19,686 nt of DNA from JADFOB01 sp964651325 (GTDB taxonomy: Bacteria > Planctomycetota > Phycisphaerae > UBA1845): the NCBI GenBank assembly GCA_964651325.1, contig CAZYXP010000051.1:1-19686 (forward strand), given 5' to 3'. The notes beneath the pieces were generated by a model. It saw only the letters and a list, made by a program, of their open reading frames with translations, was not told the origin of the DNA and made no database searches. Below, one piece after another: positions 1-8,068 of this stretch (the first letter of the stretch is position 1; each line of letters starts with the position of its first letter). The position numbers and the translations under genes were made by a program.

Positions 1-546
1 TTTGAGGGCTAGCGAGGCTCCGGGCGTGGCGGGCTCTTGAGGGTTGATGCTGCCTTACGATGGCCTCAGCGGTTGGCGAAGTCCGATGCGGCCCAGCCGA
101 ATGTAGCCCAGCCGCCCTCGGCTGGGGGTCGGTCCGGCGACAGCAGACGGCCGCTTGCCAAACGTGGTTGGCCTTGACGCAGCCGTGGTCCGATCGCACG
201 TTTTCGGACTTGATGCCGTCCATTGGCGGGATTCGATGGCTGACCCGACTCGTGGAGGCGGTGGGCTGAGTCCCTATAGTCCATGGATTCGACGCCCTTG
301 GCGGGCTTCCGCCTGAGGTTGGGGGCCCGCCGGCCCAATTCGCCGGCGCTAGTCGCTTGACTCGGGGCGGGTGATGCATTATCAATCGCGTGTGACTGTC
401 GTCGGCCATTGGGTCAGCCCAAGCGGACAGCGAAACAGAGCAAAAAGCCCCTTCAGTGGCGTTCAGGCCCGGTTGCTAGACCGTCGGCCCGAGAAAAGCC
501 GCAGGTCAGTGGCTATGCCATCGGCGCATGAGGTGTTCCGGTCGTA
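1..546. other. gene-poor stretch upstream of tRNA-Asp
   Basis: I see no convincing gene here. The open frames are short, arginine/proline-rich, lack a credible ribosome binding site, and partly translate hairpins. No frame crossing the left edge looks like part of a protein. The stretch holds one perfect hairpin (107-126) and a second GC-rich inverted region around 324-352 built on GCCGGC/CGCCGGCG words. Confidence 0.6.
107..126. repeat. perfect 8-bp stem-loop, REP-like
   Basis: Arms CCCAGCCG (107-114) and CGGCTGGG (119-126) pair perfectly around a CCCT loop. No T-run follows, so a terminator role is doubtful. It resembles the GC-rich palindromic units scattered through the other spacers of this window. 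Confidence 0.6.
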
Positions 547-555
547 TGGTATACT
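547..555 (+). promoter_or_regulatory. extended -10 promoter of tRNA-Asp
   Basis: TGG followed by TATACT (550-555) gives an extended -10 element (TGn-TATACT, 5/6 to consensus) about 20 nt before the mature tRNA. No good -35 hexamer sits 16-18 nt upstream, which fits promoters that rely on the extended -10. The same -10 hexamer occurs in front of mutL. Confidence 0.5.
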
Positions 556-574
556 GCCGTTGAGGGGTGAATAA

Positions 575-648
<74 letters not shown>

Positions 649-709
649 GTTTTCCAGCCGAATAGCGAAAGAGGGTGTGCCCGGGTCGCGCGGACATCTG
701 TCCTAATGG

Positions 710-730
710 GCGGTTGCCGCGATTTTTTTT
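710..730 (+). terminator. weak intrinsic terminator after tRNA-Asp
   Basis: GCGG-TTG-CCGC forms a short hairpin (710-720), followed two bases later by eight T's (723-730). The stem is only 4 bp, but the T-run and the position 60 nt after the tRNA support a Rho-independent terminator. A second small hairpin, GGACA-TC-TGTCC, lies just upstream (692-703). Confidence 0.5.
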
Positions 731-933
731 GATCCGATCAACCATTGCGCCCAACGGTTCCCATCTTGGCAATCCAGACGTGAAACACCATGTCCGCCGC
801 GAAGTGAAGCATCACGCTGACGCCAGCTGTTCCGTCTGAATTCCCGGACGAACGAAACGTCGCAACGCTCCGGATCGCCGGGCTCGTCGTCCTTGTCCCA
901 CTGCTCGCCAATGACGCGTGGCGCGCAAACGGC

Positions 934-1755
934 TCAGGCGGTCTTTTGCATCAGCACGACGAGTTGGTCGCCCGTGGTCGATGAAATCCTGCTGAGTCGC
1001 CGTTCCAGCGCGGAAAACGGCCAGGGTATTCGGGCCAGGCGTCCTGCGGTTACGACCTTTATCACCGCGCTGACCAGCATGAACGCGCGCATGGCCGGAA
1101 AGTAGACGCCGTGCCGCTCGATCGTCAGTCCGGCGGGGCAATGGCCGGCGATGTCGCGCAATCGGTAGTGTCGATGCCATGGCTTTCGGCCGCAGGAAAC
1201 CGAAATGTCACCGATCAATCCAATTGCCTCGGTGCGTTCAAAACGGGTGGCAAAGTAAGTCGGGTCGCGCAGGATTCGAACGTGGAGGAATCGATGCAAG
1301 CGAGGCATGACGAACTTGAAGTTTCCGACGTCGAGAAACGTGAGCAGCCCGCGATGGGGCGTCGTCAGGAGCAGTCGTCCGCCCGGCTTGAGGATCCGGT
1401 GGAGTTCGGTGAGCGTTGCACGCTCATCGGGGACATGCTCGATGACTTCGACGATGGAAATGGTATCAAAGTATGCGTCGCAATAGGCGGTCAATCCGTC
1501 GAGCCCGACGACGGAAAATGAGGCCGAAGCGTTTCGCTTTGAAGCCGCGGCGATCTTGGCGTCATCCACATCTACCCCGTGAGCCTCGGTGGCCGAGGCG
1601 CTCACCGTCTCGATCAACTCGCCCCGACCGCAGCCGTAGTCCAGATAACGACCGAGCGGGAAGGCGAGCCACTGCGCCGCGCGATCCCGCCACCGCCATA
1701 CATCATTGGTTTGGGCACCATCGGCACTGGCGTTGGAATCATGGGGGACCGTCAC
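934..1755 (-). CDS. class I SAM-dependent methyltransferase
   Basis: The 273-aa product has a class I methyltransferase Rossmann core. The SAM-binding motif I reads YLDYGCGRGE (residues 37-46), the acidic residue after strand 2 is in GVDVDD (about 60-65), and the post-II region has an acidic strand ending in EVIEHVPDE. LKPGGRLLLTTPH is the usual motif III region of the UbiE/Methyltransf_11 group. The C-terminal third has a hydrophobic stretch (YFPAMRAFMLVSAVIKVV) that may touch the membrane. The start is GTG, with GGATGAG about 7 nt upstream. The substrate cannot be read from the sequence; such proteins act on lipids, glycans or quinones. It lies 120 bp downstream of a zinc-ribbon membrane protein on the same strand and may share its transcript. 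The family call is sure, the role unknown. Confidence 0.88.
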   Translation of the reverse strand: MTVPHDSNASADGAQTNDVWRWRDRAAQWLAFPLGRYLDYGCGRGELIETVSASATEAHGVDVDDAKIAAASKRNASASFSVVGLDGLTAYCDAYFDTISIVEVIEHVPDERATLTELHRILKPGGRLLLTTPHRGLLTFLDVGNFKFVMPRLHRFLHVRILRDPTYFATRFERTEAIGLIGDISVSCGRKPWHRHYRLRDIAGHCPAGLTIERHGVYFPAMRAFMLVSAVIKVVTAGRLARIPWPFSALERRLSRISSTTGDQLVVLMQKTA

Positions 1756-1875
1756 CGATGTCTCATCCGCAGTACCGTTTGGAGTCGTTGCCGATCGTTG
1801 CCGCGCCGTTTCCGCTTCCAGGCTTTCCGTTCTTGGTCTATCGGCAATCCGCCACCGCGGGAAGATGGGAACTCA

Positions 1876-2163
1876 TCAGATCGGCGTGCCGCACTCCGGG
1901 CAGATGGGCTTGCTGAGGCCGCGCAGGATGTGGCCACACTTGCGGCAACGGGTGTGACCGTCCCCGCGCGAATCCTGCCATACAAGGAGCACCCACCCGA
2001 GGCAGCCCGCCACGCTGAGCGCCGTGGCGAACATCGCCGGATACACATGCAACGAATACCAGTGCATCGTCTGGATGCTCCACCCCTTGTAGCATGTGTA
2101 GCCCCAAGCGAGCAACGCCGACAGGGTCAAGCACACCGTGATGACGCAGTTGATCTTTCGCAT
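1876..2163 (-). CDS. small membrane protein with C-terminal zinc ribbon
   Basis: The 95-aa product has two hydrophobic segments (about residues 5-20 and 43-60) and ends in a C4 zinc ribbon of the form CRKCG...CPECG, with an ILRGL segment between the two Cys pairs. This 'CxxCGY/H-LRGL...CPECG' tail is a very common, functionally uncharacterised ending of small membrane proteins in Phycisphaerae-type planctomycetes. The protein at 7574-8062 carries the same tail. I chose ATG at 2163. An in-frame TTG at 2187 would add eight residues, but its only purine-rich stretch abuts the start; neither start has a good Shine-Dalgarno. The ribbon probably faces the cytoplasm (inference). Function unknown. 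Confidence 0.7.
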   Translation of the reverse strand: MRKINCVITVCLTLSALLAWGYTCYKGWSIQTMHWYSLHVYPAMFATALSVAGCLGWVLLVWQDSRGDGHTRCRKCGHILRGLSKPICPECGTPI

Positions 2164-2728
2164 ACGCCATCGATCGTAGACACGCAACCTCGCCCGTGCA
2201 AGCGCCCTCTCGGCACGCGGAATTGCGTGGGTGCATGACAGAATCGGCGACTATGATGGCAGGCTGAAAGCCTGCGCTAAAGTAGCCGGGGGCAAGCGCA
2301 GCGTCGCCCCCGGATGGCGCCGCCGCCCTACCGCCCGACCCTGTAAGGGTCGTCTGTTCTGCGAGATGTGTCAGACAAAGGGCTTAGCCGACTCCTGCAG
2401 GGTCGAATAGAACGGGTTGTGCGGTGCGTGGGTCCGCCGGGAACGGACCCACGGCTACTGTGGCGCAGCCCTTCATGCTGCAGGAAAGAACGATGCCCAA
2501 ACCGCCGAATGGGTCATACGCGCCGGATGGCGGCCGGCGATAGCGTCCGGGTGCTGCTGAGGCCCGCCCCGGCGTTGGTTGAAGCTCCGCCCCAAAGCGG
2601 CGCGGGTTCCACAGGTTTCGTCGCAAGCTTCCGATAAGTAGGATACTTAATCAACTTCGGCTGCAAGCTCCGGCGGGCGGGTCGGTCCGCGGGTTTGCAG
2701 CCTGGCCAAGAAATAAGGAGCGATGCGG
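2164..2728. other. hairpin-rich spacer without a gene
   Basis: Short frames here translate hairpins and have no family resemblance. The left half is packed with stem-loops (separate entry). Near the right end, 2637-2649 is a small inverted repeat AAGTA-GGA-TACTT containing a GATACT hexamer that could be a weak -10 for the gene at 2729, but I find no matching -35. Confidence 0.55.
2259..2452. repeat. cluster of four perfect stem-loops
   Basis: Four perfect hairpins lie within 194 bp. They are GCAGGCT-GAA-AGCCTGC (2259-2275); CCGGGGGC/GCCCCCGG with a 12-nt loop (2287-2314); GACCCT-GTA-AGGGTC (2337-2351); and GTGGGTCCG/CGGACCCAC with a 7-nt loop (2428-2452). None is followed by a T-run. This looks like a mosaic of REP/BIME-like palindromic units rather than terminators. 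The pattern GGCTGAA..GCC followed by GGGGGCAA also appears at 3181-3207. Confidence 0.7.
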
Positions 2729-3043
2729 ATGGTCACCATCGGAATGAATTACAAGGTGCTCGAGGGCAAGAACGACACGTTTGAGAAGGCTTTCAACAAG
2801 GTCGTTACGGCCATGGGCGGAATCGATGGGCATAGCGAAACGTTCATGTACAGCCAAATCAACGATCCGCAGGAATACTTGATCGTTTCGCAATGGAGCG
2901 ACAAGGGGGCGTTTGATGGGTTTATTGCCTCCGACACGTTCAAGAACGTTGCCAATTGGGGCAAGGAAGAGATTCTGGCCGGTCGCCCCAAGCATGAGGT
3001 GTTCGGCTCTGAGGCCAAGGGCGGCGGCTGCCCGGTGCATTGA
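2729..3043 (+). CDS. ABM-fold (antibiotic biosynthesis monooxygenase-like) protein
   Basis: The 104-aa product fits the dimeric alpha/beta ABM superfamily, which includes quinone monooxygenases and IsdG-type haem-degrading enzymes. An opening strand (VTIGMNYKVLEGK) is followed by a helix (FEKAFNKVVTAM), a strand with SETFMYSQI, the family-typical YLIVSQWSDKGAFDGFIAS segment, and a closing HEVF strand. A glycine-rich tail ends in GGGCPVH; the Cys-Pro-Val-His ending could bind haem or metal, but this is speculative. Two close ATGs exist. I take the second (2729) because AAGGAG at 2715-2720 is 8 nt from it and only 2 nt from the first. It is a single plus-strand gene between minus-strand genes, so it is probably monocistronic. 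The reaction is unknown. Confidence 0.85.
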   Translation: MVTIGMNYKVLEGKNDTFEKAFNKVVTAMGGIDGHSETFMYSQINDPQEYLIVSQWSDKGAFDGFIASDTFKNVANWGKEEILAGRPKHEVFGSEAKGGGCPVH

Positions 3044-3071
3044 CTCGGTAGGTATCGGATGACTCTCAGAG

Positions 3072-3091
3072 CACAGGGCGCTAGCCCTGTG
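3072..3091. terminator. stem-loop 28 nt after the ABM gene
   Basis: CACAGGGC and GCCCTGTG form a perfect 8-bp stem around a GCTA loop. It lies in the right place to stop or protect the ABM transcript, but no T-run follows. It also overlaps the left end of a dispersed repeat copy, so it may belong to the repeat. Confidence 0.4.
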
Positions 3092-3169
3092 ACATCCGTC
3101 CTGCGACTGGTCCGCAGACTCGCGCCAGCGGCTCTGAGCTGGTGCGTTCATCCCGCCGGAAGTGTCGCG
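3079..3169 (+). repeat. dispersed repeat of about 90 bp, copy 1
   Basis: This stretch aligns with 8851-8939 along its whole length. Shared blocks are GTGACATCC, GGTCCGCAG, GCGCCAGCGGCTCTGAG and CCGCC-GAAG-GTC-CG, in the same order and with nearly the same spacing. The core (3109-3138) also matches the copies at 7585-7609 and 10681-10818. Confidence 0.75.
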
Positions 3170-3275
3170 GACTCATGCGCGGGCTGAAGCCCTCGGCTCG
3201 GGGGCAATCATGTGGCGCAACATAGCGCGCTGGCGGTCGCGGGCTCCAGGGTGGCCATGCATTGGGCGTCGGTTG

Positions 3276-4022
3276 CTAGGCCTCGGTGAACCCTTCGCGG
3301 ATGGCGAAGCGAGTTAGCTCCACGCGATCGTGAATGTTTAGTTTCTGCATTAGGTGATCGCTGTGTTTTTCGACCGTCTTGGCGCTTACGTGCATGATGG
3401 CCGCGATTTCCTTCTTGGTATGGCCGGCCGCGATGTAGCGCAGGGTTTCGATCTCTCGTGGCGTAAGCGTGGAAATGCGCGACGGGGACGGCTTGGCCAG
3501 CCGAATTCCGTCATGATCGACGATCAGGCGATCCAAGACAGCGCTGGAAAAATGGCTGCCCCCTTGGGCAATCGTTCGAATCGCCTGCACCACCGAAAGG
3601 GCCGATTCACCCTTGGTCAGGTACCCTGTCGCGTGGGCGTCGAGGGCCTGCTCGATGTAACGATCGTGGGCATACGAACTGAGAAACAGAATTCGCGTTT
3701 CGGGGCAGAGGCGCCCGATTTCCTTGGCTGCTTCAAACGGCGACAGGCCGGGCATGTCGATATCCATAACGACCACGTGCGGGCGCGAATGTACACAGAG
3801 CGCGACCGCGGCTGCGGCATCCCCCACCATTCCTATGACCGACATTTCCTCTTCCGCATTCAAGAGGCGGGCGATGGAATCGCGAAGCAAGGCATGATCG
3901 TCAACCAGCAAAATGGAGACCGCGATGGTCGGATTCGTTGGGGGCGTGTCCGCGCCGCGCATCGGCGATGCGCTTGGCGTTTCGCAGACAGGATCAGGTC
4001 GAGGGATGGCGTGATCGGGCAT
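3276..4022 (-). CDS. NarL/FixJ-type response regulator (REC-LuxR HTH)
   Basis: The 248-aa product has a short Pro-rich leader (1-34), a receiver domain (about 36-152) and a LuxR/GerE helix-turn-helix (about 186-246). Receiver residues are intact: acidic pair D41-D42, phospho-acceptor D87 in VVVMDIDMPG, switch serine near 115 in LFLSSYA, and conserved K137 in YLTKGE. The HTH reads LTPREIETLRYIAAG then KEIAAIMHVSAKTVEKH, the classical DNA-recognition helix. ATG at 4022 has AGGAG 9 nt upstream. It lies 232 bp downstream of the hybrid kinase on the same strand, so the two are probably a signalling pair, although LuxR regulators usually pair with HisKA_3 kinases rather than the NtrB-like type seen here. 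It activates or represses unknown promoters. Confidence 0.95.
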   Translation of the reverse strand: MPDHAIPRPDPVCETPSASPMRGADTPPTNPTIAVSILLVDDHALLRDSIARLLNAEEEMSVIGMVGDAAAAVALCVHSRPHVVVMDIDMPGLSPFEAAKEIGRLCPETRILFLSSYAHDRYIEQALDAHATGYLTKGESALSVVQAIRTIAQGGSHFSSAVLDRLIVDHDGIRLAKPSPSRISTLTPREIETLRYIAAGHTKKEIAAIMHVSAKTVEKHSDHLMQKLNIHDRVELTRFAIREGFTEA

Positions 4023-4254
4023 CGATCCGAACTCCTGAACAATAGGCTTCCTACTCCCAGTGCAGTCAAGCCTGCCTTGGGGGGGGGCGCAGCGTCACAC
4101 GGTTTTCGCCCTCAAGTCAGCCTCGACGCAGTATCAGAATGCTGCAGAATCACAACGACTATCCGATTCTTGGTGCCTGAAGCGTATACGTGTTTAGCGT
4201 ACGCGATGTCTTGAGCGATGTCGACGTCGCCGGCCGGCTGGATGGCGGGCACGC

Positions 4255-7200
4255 TCATACACCACTCCCATAATGTTGCTGGCCCAAAATGCCACGGACC
4301 AGCGTCGAGAAATCCGCAACGGCAAACGGCTTGATCACGATGGTTGTGTTCTCGTCGATTCCATCTTGGTCGCCGGCCACTTCGCTATCGGCGATCAGAA
4401 CGACCGGCGTTCGATTGCCTTGGCTACGAAGCGCTTTCAGGAAATCAAGCGCGCTCTTGCGGGGTAGATCCACGTCGATGACGAAAAGGCGAATTCTGGA
4501 TCCCTGCAAATCAGCACAATCATGCAGCGAGATGCCATCGCCGACCTGCACAACCTCGTACGCCAGTGATTGCAGTGCCGTGTCCATGATCCCGCGTACA
4601 TGAGGGTTGCTATCAGCAAGCACGACGAGCTCCCCCGGTCCCGGGGGTTCGGTGGCATGGCTGACCGATTCGTCAGTCGCCAATTCGTCGGCGATCAGGG
4701 GAAACGCCACGACAAACGAACTTCCGCAGCCCGGCTCAGACCGCACGGTCACACGCCCGCCGTGATCCTTGACGATTCCGTGGATGATCGCCAACCCAAG
4801 GCCGGTACCCCGACCTTTTGGTTTTGTCGAGAAAAACGGTTCGAAGATGCGATCGCGAACTTCCTGCGTCATGCCGACGCCTGTGTCTCGAACCGTAAGT
4901 GTCGCCATGGGCACGCTCGAGTCCTGGCCCTTGCTGCCGGCGGGCTCGCGCGCAACCACCACGGAAACTGTGCCGCCTTTGGGCATGGCGTCGCGCGCGT
5001 TGATTGCCAGGTTCATGATGATTTGCTGAAGCTGTGATGCGTTCGCGTTTATCCAAACCGATGTGGCCGCCGACTCAAGCGAAACCGTGATGCCATCCGG
5101 CATGACCCGATCCAGCAGACGGACCACCTGTTTCGCATGCTCGCACAGATCGACATGCTTCTTGCGCGCGGGCGCGCCGCAGCTAAACGTCAACAATGAC
5201 TGTGTGACGGCCTCCCCCTGATCCAAGGCACGTTGAATTCCGGAAAGAAGCTCGTACGCCTCGTGGTCCTCGCCCACGGCGGAGTTCGCGAGGGCCACAT
5301 AGCCGTTGATTGTGGCCAGCAGGTTATTGAAGTCATGGGCGACCCCGCCGGCGAGTAATCCGATCGCCTCCATCTTCTGCGACTGGCGCAATTGTGATTC
5401 AAGCTCTAGTTCTCGCGTTAGATCTCGGCGAACCGAAACGAAGTTGATGATCGCGCCAGAATCGTCAAAGATGGGGGAAATCGTGCCAGCTTCCTGATAG
5501 AATGAGCCATCTTTCTTTCGGTTGGTCATCTGCCCGGTCCACACCTTGCCGCTACGGATTTGCTTCCACATTTCGTCATAAAAGCGTTCATCGTGCTTGC
5601 CGCTCTTTACGAGGTGCGGGGTCTGGCCGATGGCTTCGTCCCGCGCGTATCCGGTGACACGCTCGAATGCGGGGTTCACGTATTGAATCACGCCCTCGGG
5701 ATCGACAACGAGGATCATTTCCGCCGCCTGCTCGACGGCCATAGCTAACCTCGCTCGCTCCCGCTCCGCGCGTCGGCGCTCGGATACGTCTCGTACGATG
5801 CCGGCCGCGTGCCAGCGTCCCCACAATTGGACGCGACTGATCGCTACTTCGGCCGGGAATTCGGGCCCCTCTTTGGGCATGACCATCATTTCATTGATCT
5901 TGCCGAGCACCGAACCTTGGCCGGTTTCGAGAAAAACGGGAAACGCCTTGGTGAACGCCGCGCGATATCGCTCCGGCACGATCAGTTCGTGGAGCGACGC
6001 CCCGAGGGCCTCATCGCTGGAATAGCCGAACATCTTCTCGGCCGCCAAATTCCAAAAAGAAATGTTGGCGCGTTCGTCCATCATGACAATGGCATCGGAC
6101 GCGGCGGAGCTGATACCGCGGAATCTCTCCTCGCTATGGCGAAGCGCCTCTTCAGACCGCTTGCGCTCTGATATGTCCCGTACGTACGCCCATATATACT
6201 CCTCGGAGCGATTCCGAACGTAGTCCGTTGTGATCTCCATCGGAAAGAGCTTGCCCTCCTTAGTCCGATGGTGAGATTCGATCGTCATGGAGCCGGAGTT
6301 TTTCATCTTCTGCCAGTGGGTCGGCCACCGTTCCCACGTAAAGTCTGGGTCGATATCCGGAACGCGCAGCGACGTGAGTTCATCGTGGGTGTATCCCAGC
6401 GCCTTGCACGCCGCTTCGTTGGCGTAGGATATGCTGGCGTCCGGCATGACCCAATAGACAGGATCCGAAGCGTGGTCGATGGCGTATTGGGTCCGTTTAA
6501 GCGAGTGCTCAACCTTGAGGCGTTCGGCGACCTCCCTCTCGAGTGAAGCGGCCGAAGAGCGAACGGCCACCAGCGTGGCGGCTTGTCGTCGTTCAAAACG
6601 GTTGAAGGCCAACCCGGCTACAAACAACAACGCGGTTACGGCCATCATGAGCGCCGTCTGGGTGGATCCAAACGTCTTCAGGTCACGACCGACCTCCTCA
6701 TAAGCACCGCGCTCGAATTGGCTTGCAAGTTTCTGCACGCTTTCAAAGGCCTCGTCAAAGCGCTGATCTGCCGGCGAGCCTACCCCGGATCCATTCGGGT
6801 CTTCAAAACGTGCCATCGCCATACGGCGAAGCTCGGCGATTTTCTCCCGGATTTCATTCAACACCTTCCGCTGATCGGGTTGTTCCGCGGCGCGAAACGT
6901 CCAGAGTCCAGCCGTGCCGCCGTCCAGCATCGATCGGGCACGGGCGTCGGCTCGATCCAAACGCATCCAGACCGTTTCGATTTCTTCGTGGCGATCGCCA
7001 CTGAGGATTTCCTCGAGCCAGAGATGGGCCGTGGTCAGATCCAGCCTCAATTCCATGCACGCGTCCGCGCGAGGCAGGTGTGTTCCAGCCGTGCTCTCGA
7101 ATTTGTAAGAACCGAAGGCGACCGCGCCGATCATGATCGATCCCACAGTTGCGAGAAGAAGATACATCCGCCATGGAATACGCGTCGCCGCTCTTCCGTA

Positions 7201-7260
7201 GGCAGCGCGCTCGTCGGGCGCACCGGAACCGCTTGCGGAAGCATCAGTGCGACTACTCAC
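4255..7260 (-). CDS. membrane-bound hybrid sensor histidine kinase with three PAS domains
   Basis: The 1001-aa product starts with a TM helix (about 32-50), a mostly helical extracytoplasmic sensor region (about 55-200) and a second TM (about 203-219). Three PAS/PAC units follow, near 253-365, 374-495 and 503-615; RDISERK, RDVSERR and RRDLTRE mark their ends. HisKA carries H642 in GGVAHDFNNLLA, the NtrB-like H-box. HATPase boxes are intact: N (N750-D757), G1 (DTGVGM, 792-797), F (FEPFF) and G2 (GRGTGLGLA). The C-terminal receiver (about 877-992) has acceptor D929 and K977, but the usual acidic pair reads A-D (882-883), so phosphotransfer may be altered. The start is GTG at 7260, with GGGGAG 11 nt upstream. 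The response regulator at 3276 lies downstream. The stimulus is unknown. Confidence 0.95.
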   Translation of the reverse strand: MSSRTDASASGSGAPDERAAYGRAATRIPWRMYLLLATVGSIMIGAVAFGSYKFESTAGTHLPRADACMELRLDLTTAHLWLEEILSGDRHEEIETVWMRLDRADARARSMLDGGTAGLWTFRAAEQPDQRKVLNEIREKIAELRRMAMARFEDPNGSGVGSPADQRFDEAFESVQKLASQFERGAYEEVGRDLKTFGSTQTALMMAVTALLFVAGLAFNRFERRQAATLVAVRSSAASLEREVAERLKVEHSLKRTQYAIDHASDPVYWVMPDASISYANEAACKALGYTHDELTSLRVPDIDPDFTWERWPTHWQKMKNSGSMTIESHHRTKEGKLFPMEITTDYVRNRSEEYIWAYVRDISERKRSEEALRHSEERFRGISSAASDAIVMMDERANISFWNLAAEKMFGYSSDEALGASLHELIVPERYRAAFTKAFPVFLETGQGSVLGKINEMMVMPKEGPEFPAEVAISRVQLWGRWHAAGIVRDVSERRRAERERARLAMAVEQAAEMILVVDPEGVIQYVNPAFERVTGYARDEAIGQTPHLVKSGKHDERFYDEMWKQIRSGKVWTGQMTNRKKDGSFYQEAGTISPIFDDSGAIINFVSVRRDLTRELELESQLRQSQKMEAIGLLAGGVAHDFNNLLATINGYVALANSAVGEDHEAYELLSGIQRALDQGEAVTQSLLTFSCGAPARKKHVDLCEHAKQVVRLLDRVMPDGITVSLESAATSVWINANASQLQQIIMNLAINARDAMPKGGTVSVVVAREPAGSKGQDSSVPMATLTVRDTGVGMTQEVRDRIFEPFFSTKPKGRGTGLGLAIIHGIVKDHGGRVTVRSEPGCGSSFVVAFPLIADELATDESVSHATEPPGPGELVVLADSNPHVRGIMDTALQSLAYEVVQVGDGISLHDCADLQGSRIRLFVIDVDLPRKSALDFLKALRSQGNRTPVVLIADSEVAGDQDGIDENTTIVIKPFAVADFSTLVRGILGQQHYGSGV

Positions 7261-7573
7261 GACTCTTGCAACTCCCCTATTCTGTGGGGCGGATCGGCAT
7301 CACGCGCCCGGCGATCGATGGTGTTAGATGTGGCCCAACTCAGATCGCACGATGCCCGGATAAGCTCAACGCCCTACGGCACTAAGAAAAACGTTTCGAC
7401 GAATTCCCGTTGATGGCGACAGCGCTAAGGTGATAGGTCTACAACATGAATGCCATGGACTAGATGGTACCACATCGTGTCGTGCAAGTAAAGCAAAAAT
7501 CCATTAATCCATCTACCATTGCATTCGAGCGAGAAAGATTGGTCGGGGCGCCTGGCGGAAACGCGACGACAGC
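7261..7573. other. spacer upstream of the hybrid kinase
   Basis: No gene is visible. The middle (7430-7520) is more AT-rich than its surroundings, as expected for the kinase promoter. On the minus strand I can only propose TTGCAC, 17 nt, TCTAGT around 7463-7491, a poor match. No terminator-like hairpin is evident. Confidence 0.4.
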
Positions 7574-8062
7574 CTACCGCAGATGGTCCGCAGGCTTGCG
7601 CCCGCGGCTGCTAGTCGCCATTCCGCACTCCGGGCAAACGCCCGACTCATTGCCGGTAAGATCATAGCCGCACGCGCCACAATACCCCGGCGCATACCGC
7701 CGATCGACGCACCAAAGCCACGCTGCAACGACCGATAACGCAAGCACGATCGGCCAAAGTGCGACTTGAACGGTTTGGCCGAACCAACGTCTACTTGAGG
7801 TGAAGATTGGCCACCATCGAATCGAATTCCCTACGGTATCTTGGTCAACTTCGAATTTCACCGGCACGTCGAGTAGAGGCTCCGGCAAATGCACCCAAAA
7901 GCCGTAAAAAAAGCAATCGGATAGCACGAAGAAAACGTCTCGATTGAATGGGCCGATCTTGATCGGCGCGTATACGCTGCCGGCCCACGCTGCCAGCATG
8001 AACCCGCCGCACACCGTCGCCGCCCATTTTCCCCAGCGCACGACTCGTCCGTGGCGCCGCAT
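7574..8062 (-). CDS. membrane protein with planctomycete CGYDL-type zinc ribbon
   Basis: The 162-aa product has an N-terminal TM (about 13-32), an extracytoplasmic region of about 65 residues and a second TM (about 98-118). A cytoplasmic C4 ribbon follows: C128, C131, C143, C146 in YCGACGYDLTG...VCPECG. The ribbon-on-a-membrane-anchor layout matches the protein at 1876-2163 and is characteristic of Phycisphaerae-like genomes; the biochemical role is not known. ATG at 8062 has GGAGG 10 nt upstream, and this site overlaps the stop codon of the preceding gene (8069-8569), which points to translational coupling. The last residues (about GRKPADHLR) are encoded by a copy of the dispersed repeat, so the C-terminus may be a recent addition. 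Confidence 0.8.
   Translation of the reverse strand: MRRHGRVVRWGKWAATVCGGFMLAAWAGSVYAPIKIGPFNRDVFFVLSDCFFYGFWVHLPEPLLDVPVKFEVDQDTVGNSIRWWPIFTSSRRWFGQTVQVALWPIVLALSVVAAWLWCVDRRYAPGYCGACGYDLTGNESGVCPECGMATSSRGRKPADHLR
7585..7609 (+). repeat. dispersed repeat core inside a gene's 3' end
   Basis: GGTCCGCAGGCTTGCGCC then CGCGGCT matches the type A unit of the array at 10681 except for one base and the lack of the CTGAG end. It lies within the last codons of the minus-strand zinc-ribbon gene. Confidence 0.65.
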
Positions 8063-8068
8063 GGCCGG

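Noticed and set aside
731..933. Possible small minus-strand peptide after the methyltransferase
   Set aside because: One frame gives a plausible-looking end (MLHFAADMVFHVWIAKMG), but it is very short, with no ribosome binding site or clear start.
4079..4087. Run of nine G's upstream of the response regulator as a phase-variation tract
   Set aside because: It lies in the spacer 57 bp before the regulator start, with no promoter spacing evident; a single mononucleotide run in GC-rich DNA is weak evidence.
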